A stretch of DNA of 64,000 bases from Alteromonas sp. 1_MG-2023 (GTDB taxonomy: Bacteria; Pseudomonadota; Gammaproteobacteria; Enterobacterales; Alteromonadaceae), in NCBI RefSeq assembly GCF_030547075.1, contig NZ_JAUOQH010000003.1, forward strand, positions 295,494 through 359,493. Reading direction: 5' to 3'. The notes beneath the pieces were generated by a model that saw only the letters and a list, made by a program, of their open reading frames with translations, was not told where the DNA came from and did not search any database. Made by a program: the position numbers and the translations under genes. Positions 53,770-62,103 of the stretch are shown here, piece by piece (positions within the stretch are counted from its first letter, which is position 1; each line of letters opens with the position of its first letter).

Positions 53770-54129
53770 CTAAAATTCCGAAATGTCATCAAATATCGAC
53801 TTTACAAATTCAATAGATGCGGCTCGAGATGCAGCGCCTGCAAGTACCAGTTCAGCATGAACAAGGCGCTGAGCTTCAGTAATGTCAGTATCGTAAAATG
53901 CGACAATGTCACCATCGATGCTGGTTTGAGTACTGGCTAATACTTTCACTGCAACTTCTGGGTTTCCCATCGCAGAAGACATCACCTTAGCAAAGGTTAA
54001 CGGAGCAACTCCATCAGCACCTTCGCTCTTGAGTGTTACAGAGCCTTCAAAGGTAACCACATCAAGTTTAGACAAGTCTTTAATGCCAGCGGCCATAGTT
54101 TCCATAGCTTCTTTAAACTTTCCCATCAT
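53770..54129 (-). CDS. Small hypothetical protein, muramidase operon
   Basis: 119 residues from the ATG at 54129, which has the ribosome site AAGGA five bases upstream (54126 is also ATG). An earlier ATG at 54147 overlaps the preceding stop as TAATG. Sequence is acidic and helical at both ends with a beta-rich centre (VVTFEGSVTLKSEG). No Cys, no signal peptide, no recognised family. It sits between two unknown genes, so it may be a chaperone, immunity or packing partner; none of these is shown. Confidence 0.65.
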   Translation of the reverse strand: MMGKFKEAMETMAAGIKDLSKLDVVTFEGSVTLKSEGADGVAPLTFAKVMSSAMGNPEVAVKVLASTQTSIDGDIVAFYDTDITEAQRLVHAELVLAGAASRAASIEFVKSIFDDISEF

Positions 54130-54146
54130 CAAATTCCTTCTATACA

Positions 54147-54425
54147 TTAATAAAAAAGTAGTTTTATTGCCTTAACAAAGCTTGTGTTGAATAGCCCACT
54201 AAACATTGGCAAGGCGGCGCTTTGAGAAGCGGGTATTACTTTGTTTTCTCTAATAAATTGCTGTGAAAAAGGATGAGTAGTAAGGTGCTTTAAATCATGT
54301 TGATTATCGATTTCTAACCTTCCTTGGTATATTTCAACACGGAACTCTCCCCTTTCAGCAAAGCGCTGATTTGCGCGAGTATAAGCCTCATACCGCAAGT
54401 GCAAATCGTGTTGAAGTGTTTTCAT
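54147..54425 (-). CDS. Small basic hypothetical protein, muramidase operon
   Basis: 92 residues. It starts at the ATG of a TAATG overlap with the muramidase stop and ends in a TAATG-like junction with the next gene. The first part is charged (YEAYTRANQRFAERGEFRVEIYQGRLEIDN), the end more hydrophobic (LPMFSGLFNTSFVKAIKLLFY). No family recognised. The double TAATG overlap implies tight translational coupling and fixed stoichiometry with its neighbours. Confidence 0.68.
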   Translation of the reverse strand: MKTLQHDLHLRYEAYTRANQRFAERGEFRVEIYQGRLEIDNQHDLKHLTTHPFSQQFIRENKVIPASQSAALPMFSGLFNTSFVKAIKLLFY

Positions 54426-55270
54426 TACGCCACCCTAACTAGGTCTTTAGCTTCATATTGTCTATTTGAGTGCTTCACCAAATTGGCTTCATCGTCTCGC
54501 CGGTGTAACAGCCCATCAAGCCCAGCCCCTTCCCAAAGACGTTTCATGTTCGTTATCTGAAGTGCGATTCCTGCGTAGTCTTTACGTGTTACCAAAGGCT
54601 TTATCGCCGCCATCTCTCGACGAGAGTCGCCGTTAAGGATGCCTCCGCGGTTATATACAAGCGAGACCAATGCTGCTTGTGCATCAGCATTTAAATACTC
54701 AACGCCTGGAAAAGTAGACTGCGTTTTTTGGGCGTATTTCGGGAGGGATGAGTGAACGAACACGTGCTTCGCGGCATTAAAGGGAATAGTGACAGTGCGT
54801 AAAGACGACACGTGAATTTCGGCCACTTTGCCCTTTAAGCCGCATAACCGCTCTAATTTCATCATATCTATAGAGCCAAGTAGCGACTGCCAGTCTGATT
54901 GAAATTGCGTTTTACTGGCGTAACCTAAGTCGTACCCAATGCCAATCGTGATCCCCGACTCGCCTTTAGGCCAAGTGGGATGCGTAAGGCATTTCTCATA
55001 ATATTGCTTTGAGCTGATCTCATGTTGAACAATAAGATCTATGCCTTTTTGCGAAAGGGTTAGGCTAATAGCATTAGCACTTGTTAGCGATGATGAGGAA
55101 TCTGAACGTGAAGAAAATGAAGAAAGAGATGTAACCTTCGTCAAGCGCTGGTCTATAGGAAGAAGTCGTTTTTCAAGGGCTGAAAGAGTCTCCCCGCCTA
55201 GTACGCCATCTGGTGAAACACCTAAGTGTTCTTGAATACGTTTAAGTCGCTCTGAAGTGGTGTAGTGCAT
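54425..55270 (-). CDS. Phage-type muramidase with N-terminal peptidoglycan-binding domain
   Basis: 281 residues from the ATG at 55270; a GTG at 55300 would add ten residues. An N-terminal peptidoglycan-binding segment (SERLKRIQEHLGVSPDGVLGG, residues 6-26) and a Ser-rich linker (about 48-62) precede a lysozyme-like domain. That part has the phage T4-like pattern: candidate catalytic Glu84 in QHEISSKQYYEK, then GITIGIGYDLG (about 106-116), and later ALVSLVYNRGG. Such enzymes cleave the glycan strands of peptidoglycan. It has no signal peptide, so export needs a holin, a secretion system or lysis. First gene of a four-gene overlapping operon. The nearest known domain may be the pesticin/phage-lysozyme type. 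Confidence 0.78.
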   Translation of the reverse strand: MHYTTSERLKRIQEHLGVSPDGVLGGETLSALEKRLLPIDQRLTKVTSLSSFSSRSDSSSSLTSANAISLTLSQKGIDLIVQHEISSKQYYEKCLTHPTWPKGESGITIGIGYDLGYASKTQFQSDWQSLLGSIDMMKLERLCGLKGKVAEIHVSSLRTVTIPFNAAKHVFVHSSLPKYAQKTQSTFPGVEYLNADAQAALVSLVYNRGGILNGDSRREMAAIKPLVTRKDYAGIALQITNMKRLWEGAGLDGLLHRRDDEANLVKHSNRQYEAKDLVRVA

Positions 55271-55609
55271 TGGTTGTATCCATGCAACCTTGAAATACAC
55301 TTCATTTCGATGGTTATTATTTAATCATATTAAAGCTTAACTTAACATTTATTGTACAAAATACAACCAATTTAATATCAAATAAATAAGCGGGCACATT
55401 TAAACTTAAATGGCCCCCTATTGAACATTGTTTGCAGCGATCGACGTGTTTAATGTAGTAGCATTTTTACTGCACAGTGCTTTTTATAGTTTGGCAATAT
55501 TTAAAGCGACGTGCTCTTTAATATTCAAAGCACTTTACAACTTAGCTCTGACTACACATCAGTTCTCTCGATAAACCAACCGTATCTAAACCAGTCCTAT
55601 CTAGAACAC
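55271..55609. other. Intergenic region between the sucrose phosphorylase and muramidase operons
   Basis: 339 bases, A/T-rich, containing the promoter of the muramidase operon at its left side and the 3' end of the sucrose phosphorylase transcript at its right side. No strong terminator hairpin with a T tract was recognised. Confidence 0.4.
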
Positions 55610-57106
55610 CTACAACCCAGTAAGCTGCGCTAAAGACTGGGTTGTTTTCACGCCGTTTTCTATCACGGTGATATGCGCCTCAAGGGTACTCATTTCCACA
55701 CGTAATTCGGCCCTATCATCACCCAATGTCCAAACCAGCAATAAGGTTTTTTCGTCATTAGTCACAGAGAAGTCCCCATTAAAGGCCTTTGTGTTATTTC
55801 GAAGTTGAATTAACGCTATTAGGCCTTTCACTACGGGCTTTAATAGTGCGGCATCAATATCGTTTTCACTCAAATAAGGACGATTGATATCTCTTCCCAC
55901 ATTCGTTTTGGCAAGCAGTTCCATATCGTTAGTCGCGCCTAGTAAACCCGCGTAATAAACTTGAGGTACACCAGGGCTGAAAAACTGTATGGCCCGTGCT
56001 AGTAAATACTTTTCATCGTCTTTACCTAACGCATCATAATAAGTGCAGTTTATTTGGTACAAATCTACGTTACTTGCCGCTTCACCTGTGGCCTTCCGTG
56101 ATTCCCCATCCGAGTTCACGTGTATCGTTTTTACTAAATTGTCGATTTGTACGTGGGTTAATAACCCCGGCTTGTCGCCGCTTGCGCCCACATCCACAAT
56201 GCCAATGCCATCATGGGTGTCTAAAACCGTAAAACAGTTGCGTGGAGAAATAGATAACCAACGCGCCAATGCTGAAGCATCTTTGCTAAATAAAGTGTGC
56301 AATACCAGTGGCGGAAGCGCGAAGTCGTAAACGCTGTCACAACGAGATGCGATGGCAATTTGAGTTTCAAAGTGGCTATGAATTTCAACTAGGCTTTGAA
56401 TACCCATTGCATGCGCACGGTTGCTTAGTTCTTCAATAAACTCGAAGGTTTCTTCCAACATGAAGCAGTTAGTGCCAGCGCGCTTTATGGCGTAGCCTGC
56501 CGCGTCTAATCGAATTAAATCTACATTGCTTTGCGTAAAAGCTTGAAGAATTGATTCTAGATACGCTTTCCCTAATTCAGACTCCACATCGATATCGATT
56601 TGATTGGCAGTAAAGGTTGTCCAAAAAGGCACAACTTCTTTATTGTCTAACTCATATTCAGAGAAAAACGGCGTAGGACGAGGCCTAAAAACCTTTTTAA
56701 TACCTTCCTCAACATTGGCAATGTTAGCCTCGTCATCTTCTATAAACACCGACTGTTTGGTTAAGAATAGCGGCCAGTATTGAGACTCACGCCCCTGTTT
56801 AATCACATCTAAAAACGGCTCACTTTGGGCTGACATATGATTCACGATAAGATCAGCCATAATATTCATCGATTCCCCTACTTGCTTCACATCCGCCCAA
56901 CTACCTAAACGCTCATCAACGGTGGTATGGTCGATAGGGTCAAACCCCGCATCTTCACCATCGTAAGGATAGTAAAATGGCAATATATGAATGCCAGTAA
57001 AAAGCCCTTTTAACTTCGTGTTTAGAAGCTTATTAAGGCCCGACATATTTCCTTCACCTAAACGGTCTGCATAGGTAATAAGTTGAACGCCATTACGTAA
57101 AGACAT
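55610..57106 (-). CDS. sucP: Sucrose phosphorylase, GH13
   Basis: 498 residues, cytoplasmic. The sequence aligns closely with known sucrose phosphorylases from the start (GVQLITYADRLGEGN) through FDPIDHTTVDERLGSW. Catalytic residues: nucleophile Asp201 in DLIRLDAAGY, acid/base Glu241 in LVEIHSHFE and Asp299 in LDTHDGIG. It splits sucrose with phosphate to glucose-1-phosphate and fructose, saving ATP. Related members use sucrose-6-phosphate or glucosylglycerate; strict sucrose use is likely from neighbours. Third gene of an operon with a TonB receptor and an MFS permease. A fructokinase is not in the window. Confidence 0.92.
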   Translation of the reverse strand: MSLRNGVQLITYADRLGEGNMSGLNKLLNTKLKGLFTGIHILPFYYPYDGEDAGFDPIDHTTVDERLGSWADVKQVGESMNIMADLIVNHMSAQSEPFLDVIKQGRESQYWPLFLTKQSVFIEDDEANIANVEEGIKKVFRPRPTPFFSEYELDNKEVVPFWTTFTANQIDIDVESELGKAYLESILQAFTQSNVDLIRLDAAGYAIKRAGTNCFMLEETFEFIEELSNRAHAMGIQSLVEIHSHFETQIAIASRCDSVYDFALPPLVLHTLFSKDASALARWLSISPRNCFTVLDTHDGIGIVDVGASGDKPGLLTHVQIDNLVKTIHVNSDGESRKATGEAASNVDLYQINCTYYDALGKDDEKYLLARAIQFFSPGVPQVYYAGLLGATNDMELLAKTNVGRDINRPYLSENDIDAALLKPVVKGLIALIQLRNNTKAFNGDFSVTNDEKTLLLVWTLGDDRAELRVEMSTLEAHITVIENGVKTTQSLAQLTGL

Positions 57107-57230
57107 GAAAATTCTCCAGATAACAGGGTGCTAAGCAAAAAAAGAACGCACCGAAAAATTGCAGTGTTTGCCCAAATAATGGCTAGCACTGCTTTGAATG
57201 AAACTAAATAACGAAACACTTCATATCGCA

Positions 57231-58517
57231 CTAACTAGACTTAGCGAACTCAAGGCCATATTCACGTTGTTCTATCATGGCAAGTCTTGCTCGAGTTGGT
57301 TGCATAATGGCGTTGTAAAGTAGCCCTAGAAACAACAAGATAGAAAAACCAGTGGCTACCACAAAGCCGTACTTAGCATCGCCTCCATAGGCGTCACTCA
57401 CTACGCCCATAATGAAAGGCCCTGCCGCAGCGCCGGCAGCCGTAAAAAACAAGATGACCCCTGCTACCGAGCCGTGCTGTCGCTTTTCGAAACAGCTAAT
57501 GCCCTTAGAATTGAACGTTGGGTAAATGACCGACATAAAGATACCGCTTAGTGGGAAAAGGAAAACGGCGAGTGTTGGGCCTGCCATTAAGCCAACTACA
57601 AAGCACAGCATTATCATGAAACTAAACAGCAGTAACACCTTGGTCCACTCGAAATGCTGCATCATCCAAATACCCACGAACCGACCTACTGCACGCAGCG
57701 CAAAGAACACGGAAACGGCGTAAATAGCTAAGGTTTGTGTAGATTCATTGGCGTAGCAGCTGTAAATACCTGAGGCCGAGTTGGCATCGCAAATAAGGTA
57801 GCTTGGCATCCACACATAAATTGCGCTTTCGGCTGCAACATACAAAAATGCTCCGATAGAGAAACCTAGTGCATAAGGATCTTTAAGTAGTTTTAAGCTA
57901 TCGATTAGGCTAGAAGGCTTTTCTTGTAACGCTTGGCTTTCAGGGTATTCCACCATCAGTGCCATGCAAATTAGCAAAGTACATAGACCACCGGCAATCA
58001 CGTACAACCAAGTCCAGTGTACGCCTTGGGTAATAAGCCAAGCGACTAAGATTGGGCCAATAATCGCCCCCACACCAAAGAAGGCTTCAGCGCCGTTCAT
58101 GGTGCCGGTATGTTCTTTGGTTGAACGAGAAATATCACCTATTAAGGCAAGTGCAGCGGTTTTAAATACCCCTACGGCTAAACCTGAAAGGGTTACTAAA
58201 CTTAAAATAAACGCAAAGGTATTACCTACCATAAACAGATAACAAGATATGGCAAATAGGGCTAAACCTAAGATAAGCGTTTTTTTACGGCCAAATTTAT
58301 CAGCTAAAAAACCAAGAAAAAGCCCTGAAAATGCAATACCAACCATGAAAAGAGAATGCATTAAACTTGCTTGCGTATTAGTCACCGCAAATTCAATTTT
58401 CACTTCTTTGATGATTTCGCCTACCGAGTCGGATGTCATCGCAAACATCATGAACATTAAATAGGTTAACCATCGAATTACCCCAAAGCTTTGTACGCTC
58501 GCTTGGTGAGTAGACAT
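57231..58517 (-). CDS. MFS permease, probable sucrose transporter
   Basis: 428 residues with about 12 membrane helices. MFS signature GFLADKFGRKKTLILGLAL between helices 2 and 3 (about 59-77), RSTKEHTGTMNGAEAFFGVG, and a duplicated half near 240-330 (AVGRFVG). Many sugar permeases have this pattern. Its place between a TonB receptor and sucrose phosphorylase makes sucrose (or another disaccharide such as trehalose) the likely substrate. Regulation is expected through the LacI-type operators upstream of the receptor gene. Confidence 0.88.
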   Translation of the reverse strand: MSTHQASVQSFGVIRWLTYLMFMMFAMTSDSVGEIIKEVKIEFAVTNTQASLMHSLFMVGIAFSGLFLGFLADKFGRKKTLILGLALFAISCYLFMVGNTFAFILSLVTLSGLAVGVFKTAALALIGDISRSTKEHTGTMNGAEAFFGVGAIIGPILVAWLITQGVHWTWLYVIAGGLCTLLICMALMVEYPESQALQEKPSSLIDSLKLLKDPYALGFSIGAFLYVAAESAIYVWMPSYLICDANSASGIYSCYANESTQTLAIYAVSVFFALRAVGRFVGIWMMQHFEWTKVLLLFSFMIMLCFVVGLMAGPTLAVFLFPLSGIFMSVIYPTFNSKGISCFEKRQHGSVAGVILFFTAAGAAAGPFIMGVVSDAYGGDAKYGFVVATGFSILLFLGLLYNAIMQPTRARLAMIEQREYGLEFAKSS

Positions 58518-58575
58518 GTAACTTACCTTTAAAACTTAAGAAAGATAGACGCATTGCCGCTGAATCTATTTACCA

Positions 58576-58650
58576 AGCGCCTGCAGCGAAACTCGGTAAT
58601 AGCGCCTGCGGCGAAATACGGTAATAACACCTGCGGCGAAGTACTATAAA
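58576..58650. repeat. Three tandem 25-bp repeats
   Basis: Units at 58576-58600, 58601-58625 and 58626-58650. The first two differ at only three positions and share AGCGCCTGC, CGAAA and CGGTAAT segments; the third is more diverged but keeps CCTGCGGCGAA. They lie in the 135-base gap between the TonB receptor stop and the permease start. They do not look like a CRISPR, as there are no spacers. Confidence 0.85.
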
Positions 58651-58652
58651 AA

Positions 58653-61172
58653 CTAGTAGAACGCGTATTTCAATTGAATTGAAGACGTTCTTCCACTAAT
58701 GGGGCGAGCACGAATGATATCCCCAGCCGATGCAACACTCTCTTCAGACTCAGTAATGACAAATTCGTCCGTGGCGTTGTTTACATTCAACGATACTGAG
58801 AACTGGTCAGACACATACCAAGTTGCAAATAAGTTAGCTACCACATAAGCATCTTGTTTAAGCTCGTTCGAGTCTTGAACATAGTACTCAGTGGAACCTT
58901 GGAGTGACGCCCCAACACTGAAGTTTTCAAAGTCATACTGTGGAATAACCGTGTAGATGAAATCAGCTTGACGACGAGGTGTCTTGCCTACCAATGCAGG
59001 GTTAAACTTATCTTCACTAATTTCTGCATCAGTCCAAGTTGCGTTTCCTGACATTGTGAAACCGTTACCGAAATCGTACTTACTTTCAAGCTCTAATCCT
59101 GTGGCTTCGTATTCACGAATAAAGGTTAAACCGCTTGTCACTTCAGCTTGAGTATCTTGGGTTACGGTATGAAACAAGGTGGCATTAAACTTGAAATCTT
59201 GCGTGCCATACTTCATACCAAATTCTAACTGCTCTGTTTCATCGAAACCGCTAGTTGTGCTGGTTAAGCTTCCATCGCCATTTAATGTACCAGCAATTTG
59301 AAGTAAGCGGTCAGCCAGCGCTCGGCCACCTTCACTATAACGACCAAAGAAAGTCATGCTGTCGCTGTACAGGTAAGAGCCACCCAACGAGAACGACGTG
59401 TTACTTGCTTCATAATCAACAATTTGGCTAGTAGCATTAGCGCGATTTAGGCGAATTACGCCGCCGCCGAAACCAAAACCGTTTGACGCAGAAGCATCTT
59501 CAGTATTACCTGAAATAACTCCGTCACCATTAATATCTACATCGGTATTTCCACCACAACACGAGTTGATAAGCTCACCATTTGCTTGCACGGTGTCATG
59601 CCTGGCACTTACATCAAACAACCAGTTATCACCCACTTCGAAACCCACGTTAATGTAAGGTGCTGTAGTGGTGTAGTTTAAATCCCATTCCCATGAGAGG
59701 AAGCTTGGTGTCCAAAGCCCTTGGTCAACAAGCGCAGTACCGTCTGCATCTTCAATATGCAGATACTGAGAGTTAGTTCCGTCTACCGTTTGAATGTACG
59801 TATTCCAGCTGTTCCAGCTAATAGCAATATCTTGCTTAGAGTAGTAGTAACCCGCGGTAAGCGTTACCCCATTGTCATACTCTTTTCGAAGACTTAAATC
59901 GTTGATCAAGTTACCTAAATCATTGTAAGTCGTATCGAACAATAAGTTCAGGAACGCTAAACCGTTGTACTCTTCTCCGGCATTTGAACCGTTCGCAAGG
60001 GTTACACTGGTAGAATCACAGTTAAAAGCATTGCCATCACCATCTAAGGCAGAAGCACAAATCGCTGTCGCCATACTGCTAGCAGACTGAGGGCCATAAG
60101 CTCCGAAGGTGTCGGTAAATGGAGAAACAAACCCACCGCCTACATCAGACGTTCTGAATTTGTTAAGTAAATAAAGGTCTTCTGCCACTTCCAAGTCAGC
60201 TTCAAAGCCAAATGAGGTCACGTCAGATTCAATACCATCCGTTAAATCACGATTAACCGGGTTACCGAAAGAATCAAAAGTTGAAGCGTTAGTAGTGTAT
60301 GCAGAATGCAGTGTTTGGCTACTTGCATCAAAATTTTCTACCGCACCATAGCTGCCATTGCTTTTCACCATTACCGGCGCAGGTAAGTAAGTAGTAACTC
60401 TGTCGTTTAAATGTTTGAAGTAAAAACGTAGATGACCATTGTCTAATAGCTGCGTAAAGTTGATTTTTATTTGTCCACCTTGGTCGCCGTTATAGCCAGT
60501 GTCACGAACACCTTCACCACCACGCGCAAAACCACCAATATGGAAATACAGATCGTCGTTTACTTCACCGCCGTACGCAAAATCTAAACGAAACTCTTCG
60601 TAATCAATACCAAAAGATGTGCCGATTGCACCACCGCCCTGTTCACCGGTAGCACTGATCATATTGATAACACCACCTGGTGAGTTACTGGCGAATGTGG
60701 ATGCAGAACCACCACGTACAGATTCTACTCTCTCTACAGACCAATCGTAGCGCAGAAAGTTATCGGCGTTACCGAAGTTGATATCGCCGTACTCTAAAAC
60801 TGGAAGGCCGTCTTCATGAATTTGCATAAATTTAGAACCGCCTGTAGCCAGAGGAATACCACGAATAGTAATGTTTGCATTACCGCCGCCGCCCGAAGAT
60901 TCCGCGCGAATGCCTGGCAGCGCACGGAAAACCTCTGCCGTTGAACGAGGTGCCAATTTCATGACTTCCTCTTCGTCAAACGAACTTACAGAGACACTTG
61001 CTTCTTGTGCAGAAACCCCAGCGGGGCTGGCAGTAACCACGATTTGTTCATAGGTTTCTTTTGCTTTCTTCTCTTGCGCTTCTTGATGTGAGGCGTCTTG
61101 AGCTAAAGCAGCGCCATTTAGGCCTAACAACACTGCTATTGCCAATGCGTTTTTATTAAATGTTGTGTGCAT
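58653..61172 (-). CDS. TonB-dependent receptor, probable sucrose/oligosaccharide uptake
   Basis: 839 residues. Signal peptide ending ALAQD, a TonB-box-like stretch (YEQIVVTASPAG), the plug domain with EVFRALPGIRAESSGGGGNANITIRG and RVESVRGGSASTFASNSPGGVINMIS, then a beta-barrel ending IQLKYAFY. It imports a ligand across the outer membrane. An EF-hand-like loop DINGDGVISGNTE (59499-59537) follows a Cys-Cys pair. Gene order receptor, permease, phosphorylase and upstream LacI-type operators support sucrose uptake. A SusD partner is absent, as usual for proteobacterial systems. Confidence 0.9.
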   Translation of the reverse strand: MHTTFNKNALAIAVLLGLNGAALAQDASHQEAQEKKAKETYEQIVVTASPAGVSAQEASVSVSSFDEEEVMKLAPRSTAEVFRALPGIRAESSGGGGNANITIRGIPLATGGSKFMQIHEDGLPVLEYGDINFGNADNFLRYDWSVERVESVRGGSASTFASNSPGGVINMISATGEQGGGAIGTSFGIDYEEFRLDFAYGGEVNDDLYFHIGGFARGGEGVRDTGYNGDQGGQIKINFTQLLDNGHLRFYFKHLNDRVTTYLPAPVMVKSNGSYGAVENFDASSQTLHSAYTTNASTFDSFGNPVNRDLTDGIESDVTSFGFEADLEVAEDLYLLNKFRTSDVGGGFVSPFTDTFGAYGPQSASSMATAICASALDGDGNAFNCDSTSVTLANGSNAGEEYNGLAFLNLLFDTTYNDLGNLINDLSLRKEYDNGVTLTAGYYYSKQDIAISWNSWNTYIQTVDGTNSQYLHIEDADGTALVDQGLWTPSFLSWEWDLNYTTTAPYINVGFEVGDNWLFDVSARHDTVQANGELINSCCGGNTDVDINGDGVISGNTEDASASNGFGFGGGVIRLNRANATSQIVDYEASNTSFSLGGSYLYSDSMTFFGRYSEGGRALADRLLQIAGTLNGDGSLTSTTSGFDETEQLEFGMKYGTQDFKFNATLFHTVTQDTQAEVTSGLTFIREYEATGLELESKYDFGNGFTMSGNATWTDAEISEDKFNPALVGKTPRRQADFIYTVIPQYDFENFSVGASLQGSTEYYVQDSNELKQDAYVVANLFATWYVSDQFSVSLNVNNATDEFVITESEESVASAGDIIRARPISGRTSSIQLKYAFY

Positions 61173-61257
61173 GGGTATTCTCCAAGGCTAAGCGAAACTC
61201 TCCAACGCCCTGTTGTATCGGAAGAAGCGAAAGAGAACTAAAATTTACAAACACCGA

Positions 61258-61271
61258 CTTAATCGATTAAG
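61258..61271. promoter_or_regulatory. LacI-family-type operator 1
   Basis: CTTAATCGATTAAG is a perfect 14-bp palindrome with the central CG of LacI/GalR-family operators. It is 86 bases before the receptor start and just downstream of the candidate promoter at 61276-61304, a position for repression. Confidence 0.75.
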
Positions 61272-61275
61272 CAAA

Positions 61276-61304
61276 AGATTACTGAAAAAATGTCTCAATG
61301 TAAA
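61276..61304 (-). promoter_or_regulatory. Candidate promoter of the sucrose operon
   Basis: On the minus strand TTTACA (-35, 61299-61304) and TAATCT (-10, 61276-61281) are 17 bases apart, with operator 1 immediately downstream. The -10 match is only moderate. Confidence 0.4.
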
Positions 61305-61444
61305 TTATTTGTTTAAATAAATATCCAATTTTGTTTTCCCGCCAAACCCCGCAAGCACAAAATCTTTATTTAAATCATCAAAATAAACCACAACATTAGA
61401 CTTTAAAATAGATTTAAAAAATAAACAAAAACACTAAATATTAA

Positions 61445-61458
61445 CTTAATCGATTAAG
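61445..61458. promoter_or_regulatory. LacI-family-type operator 2
   Basis: A second exact copy of CTTAATCGATTAAG, 187 bases upstream of operator 1, an arrangement that could support DNA looping. Confidence 0.72.
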
Positions 61459-61464
61459 CTGATC

Positions 61465-61477
61465 ACTTAATCGATAA
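61465..61477. promoter_or_regulatory. LacI-family-type operator 3 (partial)
   Basis: CTTAATCGATAAC matches operators 1 and 2 in its left half and centre, but the right half is diverged. It is 20 bases from operator 2, two helical turns by start-to-start spacing. Confidence 0.5.
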
Positions 61478-61875
61478 CAACATACACTAGCTTTTTGAGT
61501 CCTCTTACGACTTAATGTAGTCACCCATATAAAGCTAAAAAGCCGATGTGACGTCCGTGTTCAAACAAATGACTTAATAGAAAAATAGCTGCTTGATTTT
61601 ATAAAGCGAATTAGTAGGACGATTATTTATCTTCCACTACGACTTGGTACTTATCTGATTTAAAAGAGGTAGTGAAAAACAAAGTGCACAAAACTTACGG
61701 TTGAAGGTAGGCCTGAAGCGTATTTGGTTTTGAAAGCAGGCTCTGCTGCTAGTAGATAGTGTGTAGTGAAAACCAGGATTGTGTTCGTCTCGACTGATTT
61801 ACAGGACAGGTTTTAGTTAACCAGCTTCTTTATTCTAGATGTTCTACTTAATCTGAGGGACAACTACGAGTATAG

Positions 61876-62103
61876 AGCGGACACTGGCTGACTCAGCTAA
61901 AAAAGTCCGTTCGAGACAAGGAGCTGGCGTTAGAGTTTTTGTTTTTCTACTTCAGGTTTATGTCACGAGGCCACAATTCAAAATCATCATCGAAGGGTAA
62001 GAATGAACTGTTTCGTGATTGGCTTATAAACGCTATCACTAACAAAATGTGGCTCAGATTAGAAAATACTTCTATATGCCCGCTAACGACTTTTGTTAGC
62101 TAA
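61876..62103 (+). pseudogene. Possible gene remnant, open frame without start
   Basis: A 75-codon open stretch begins right after a stop at 61873 and overlaps the end of the convergent 62083 gene. Its translation (SGHWLTQLKKSVRDKELAL, then EFLFFYFRFMSRG) looks protein-like. The DKELALEFLFFYFRFM part faintly recalls the ElvLRFLAFY segment of DUF262 proteins. The only in-frame ATG is at 61960. It may be a decayed fragment left by rearrangement. Confidence 0.25.

Larger units (their letters stand above)
61173..62082. other. Regulatory and low-information region upstream of the sucrose receptor gene
   Basis: 910 bases, the largest gap. The first part (61173-61480) is the control region of the sucrose operon with operators and a candidate promoter. 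The second part (61500-62082) has no clear gene; it contains an inverted repeat GTCTCGA (61787-61793) / TCGAGAC (61911-61917) and the possible remnant at 61876-62103. Confidence 0.55.

Noticed and set aside
52139..55270. Muramidase operon as a complete prophage
   Set aside because: No capsid, tail, portal, terminase, integrase or attachment repeats are seen around it; only wall-related and unknown genes are present.
58576..58650. Short repeats considered as a CRISPR array
   Set aside because: The units are directly adjacent with no spacers and no cas genes are near; they are a plain tandem repeat.
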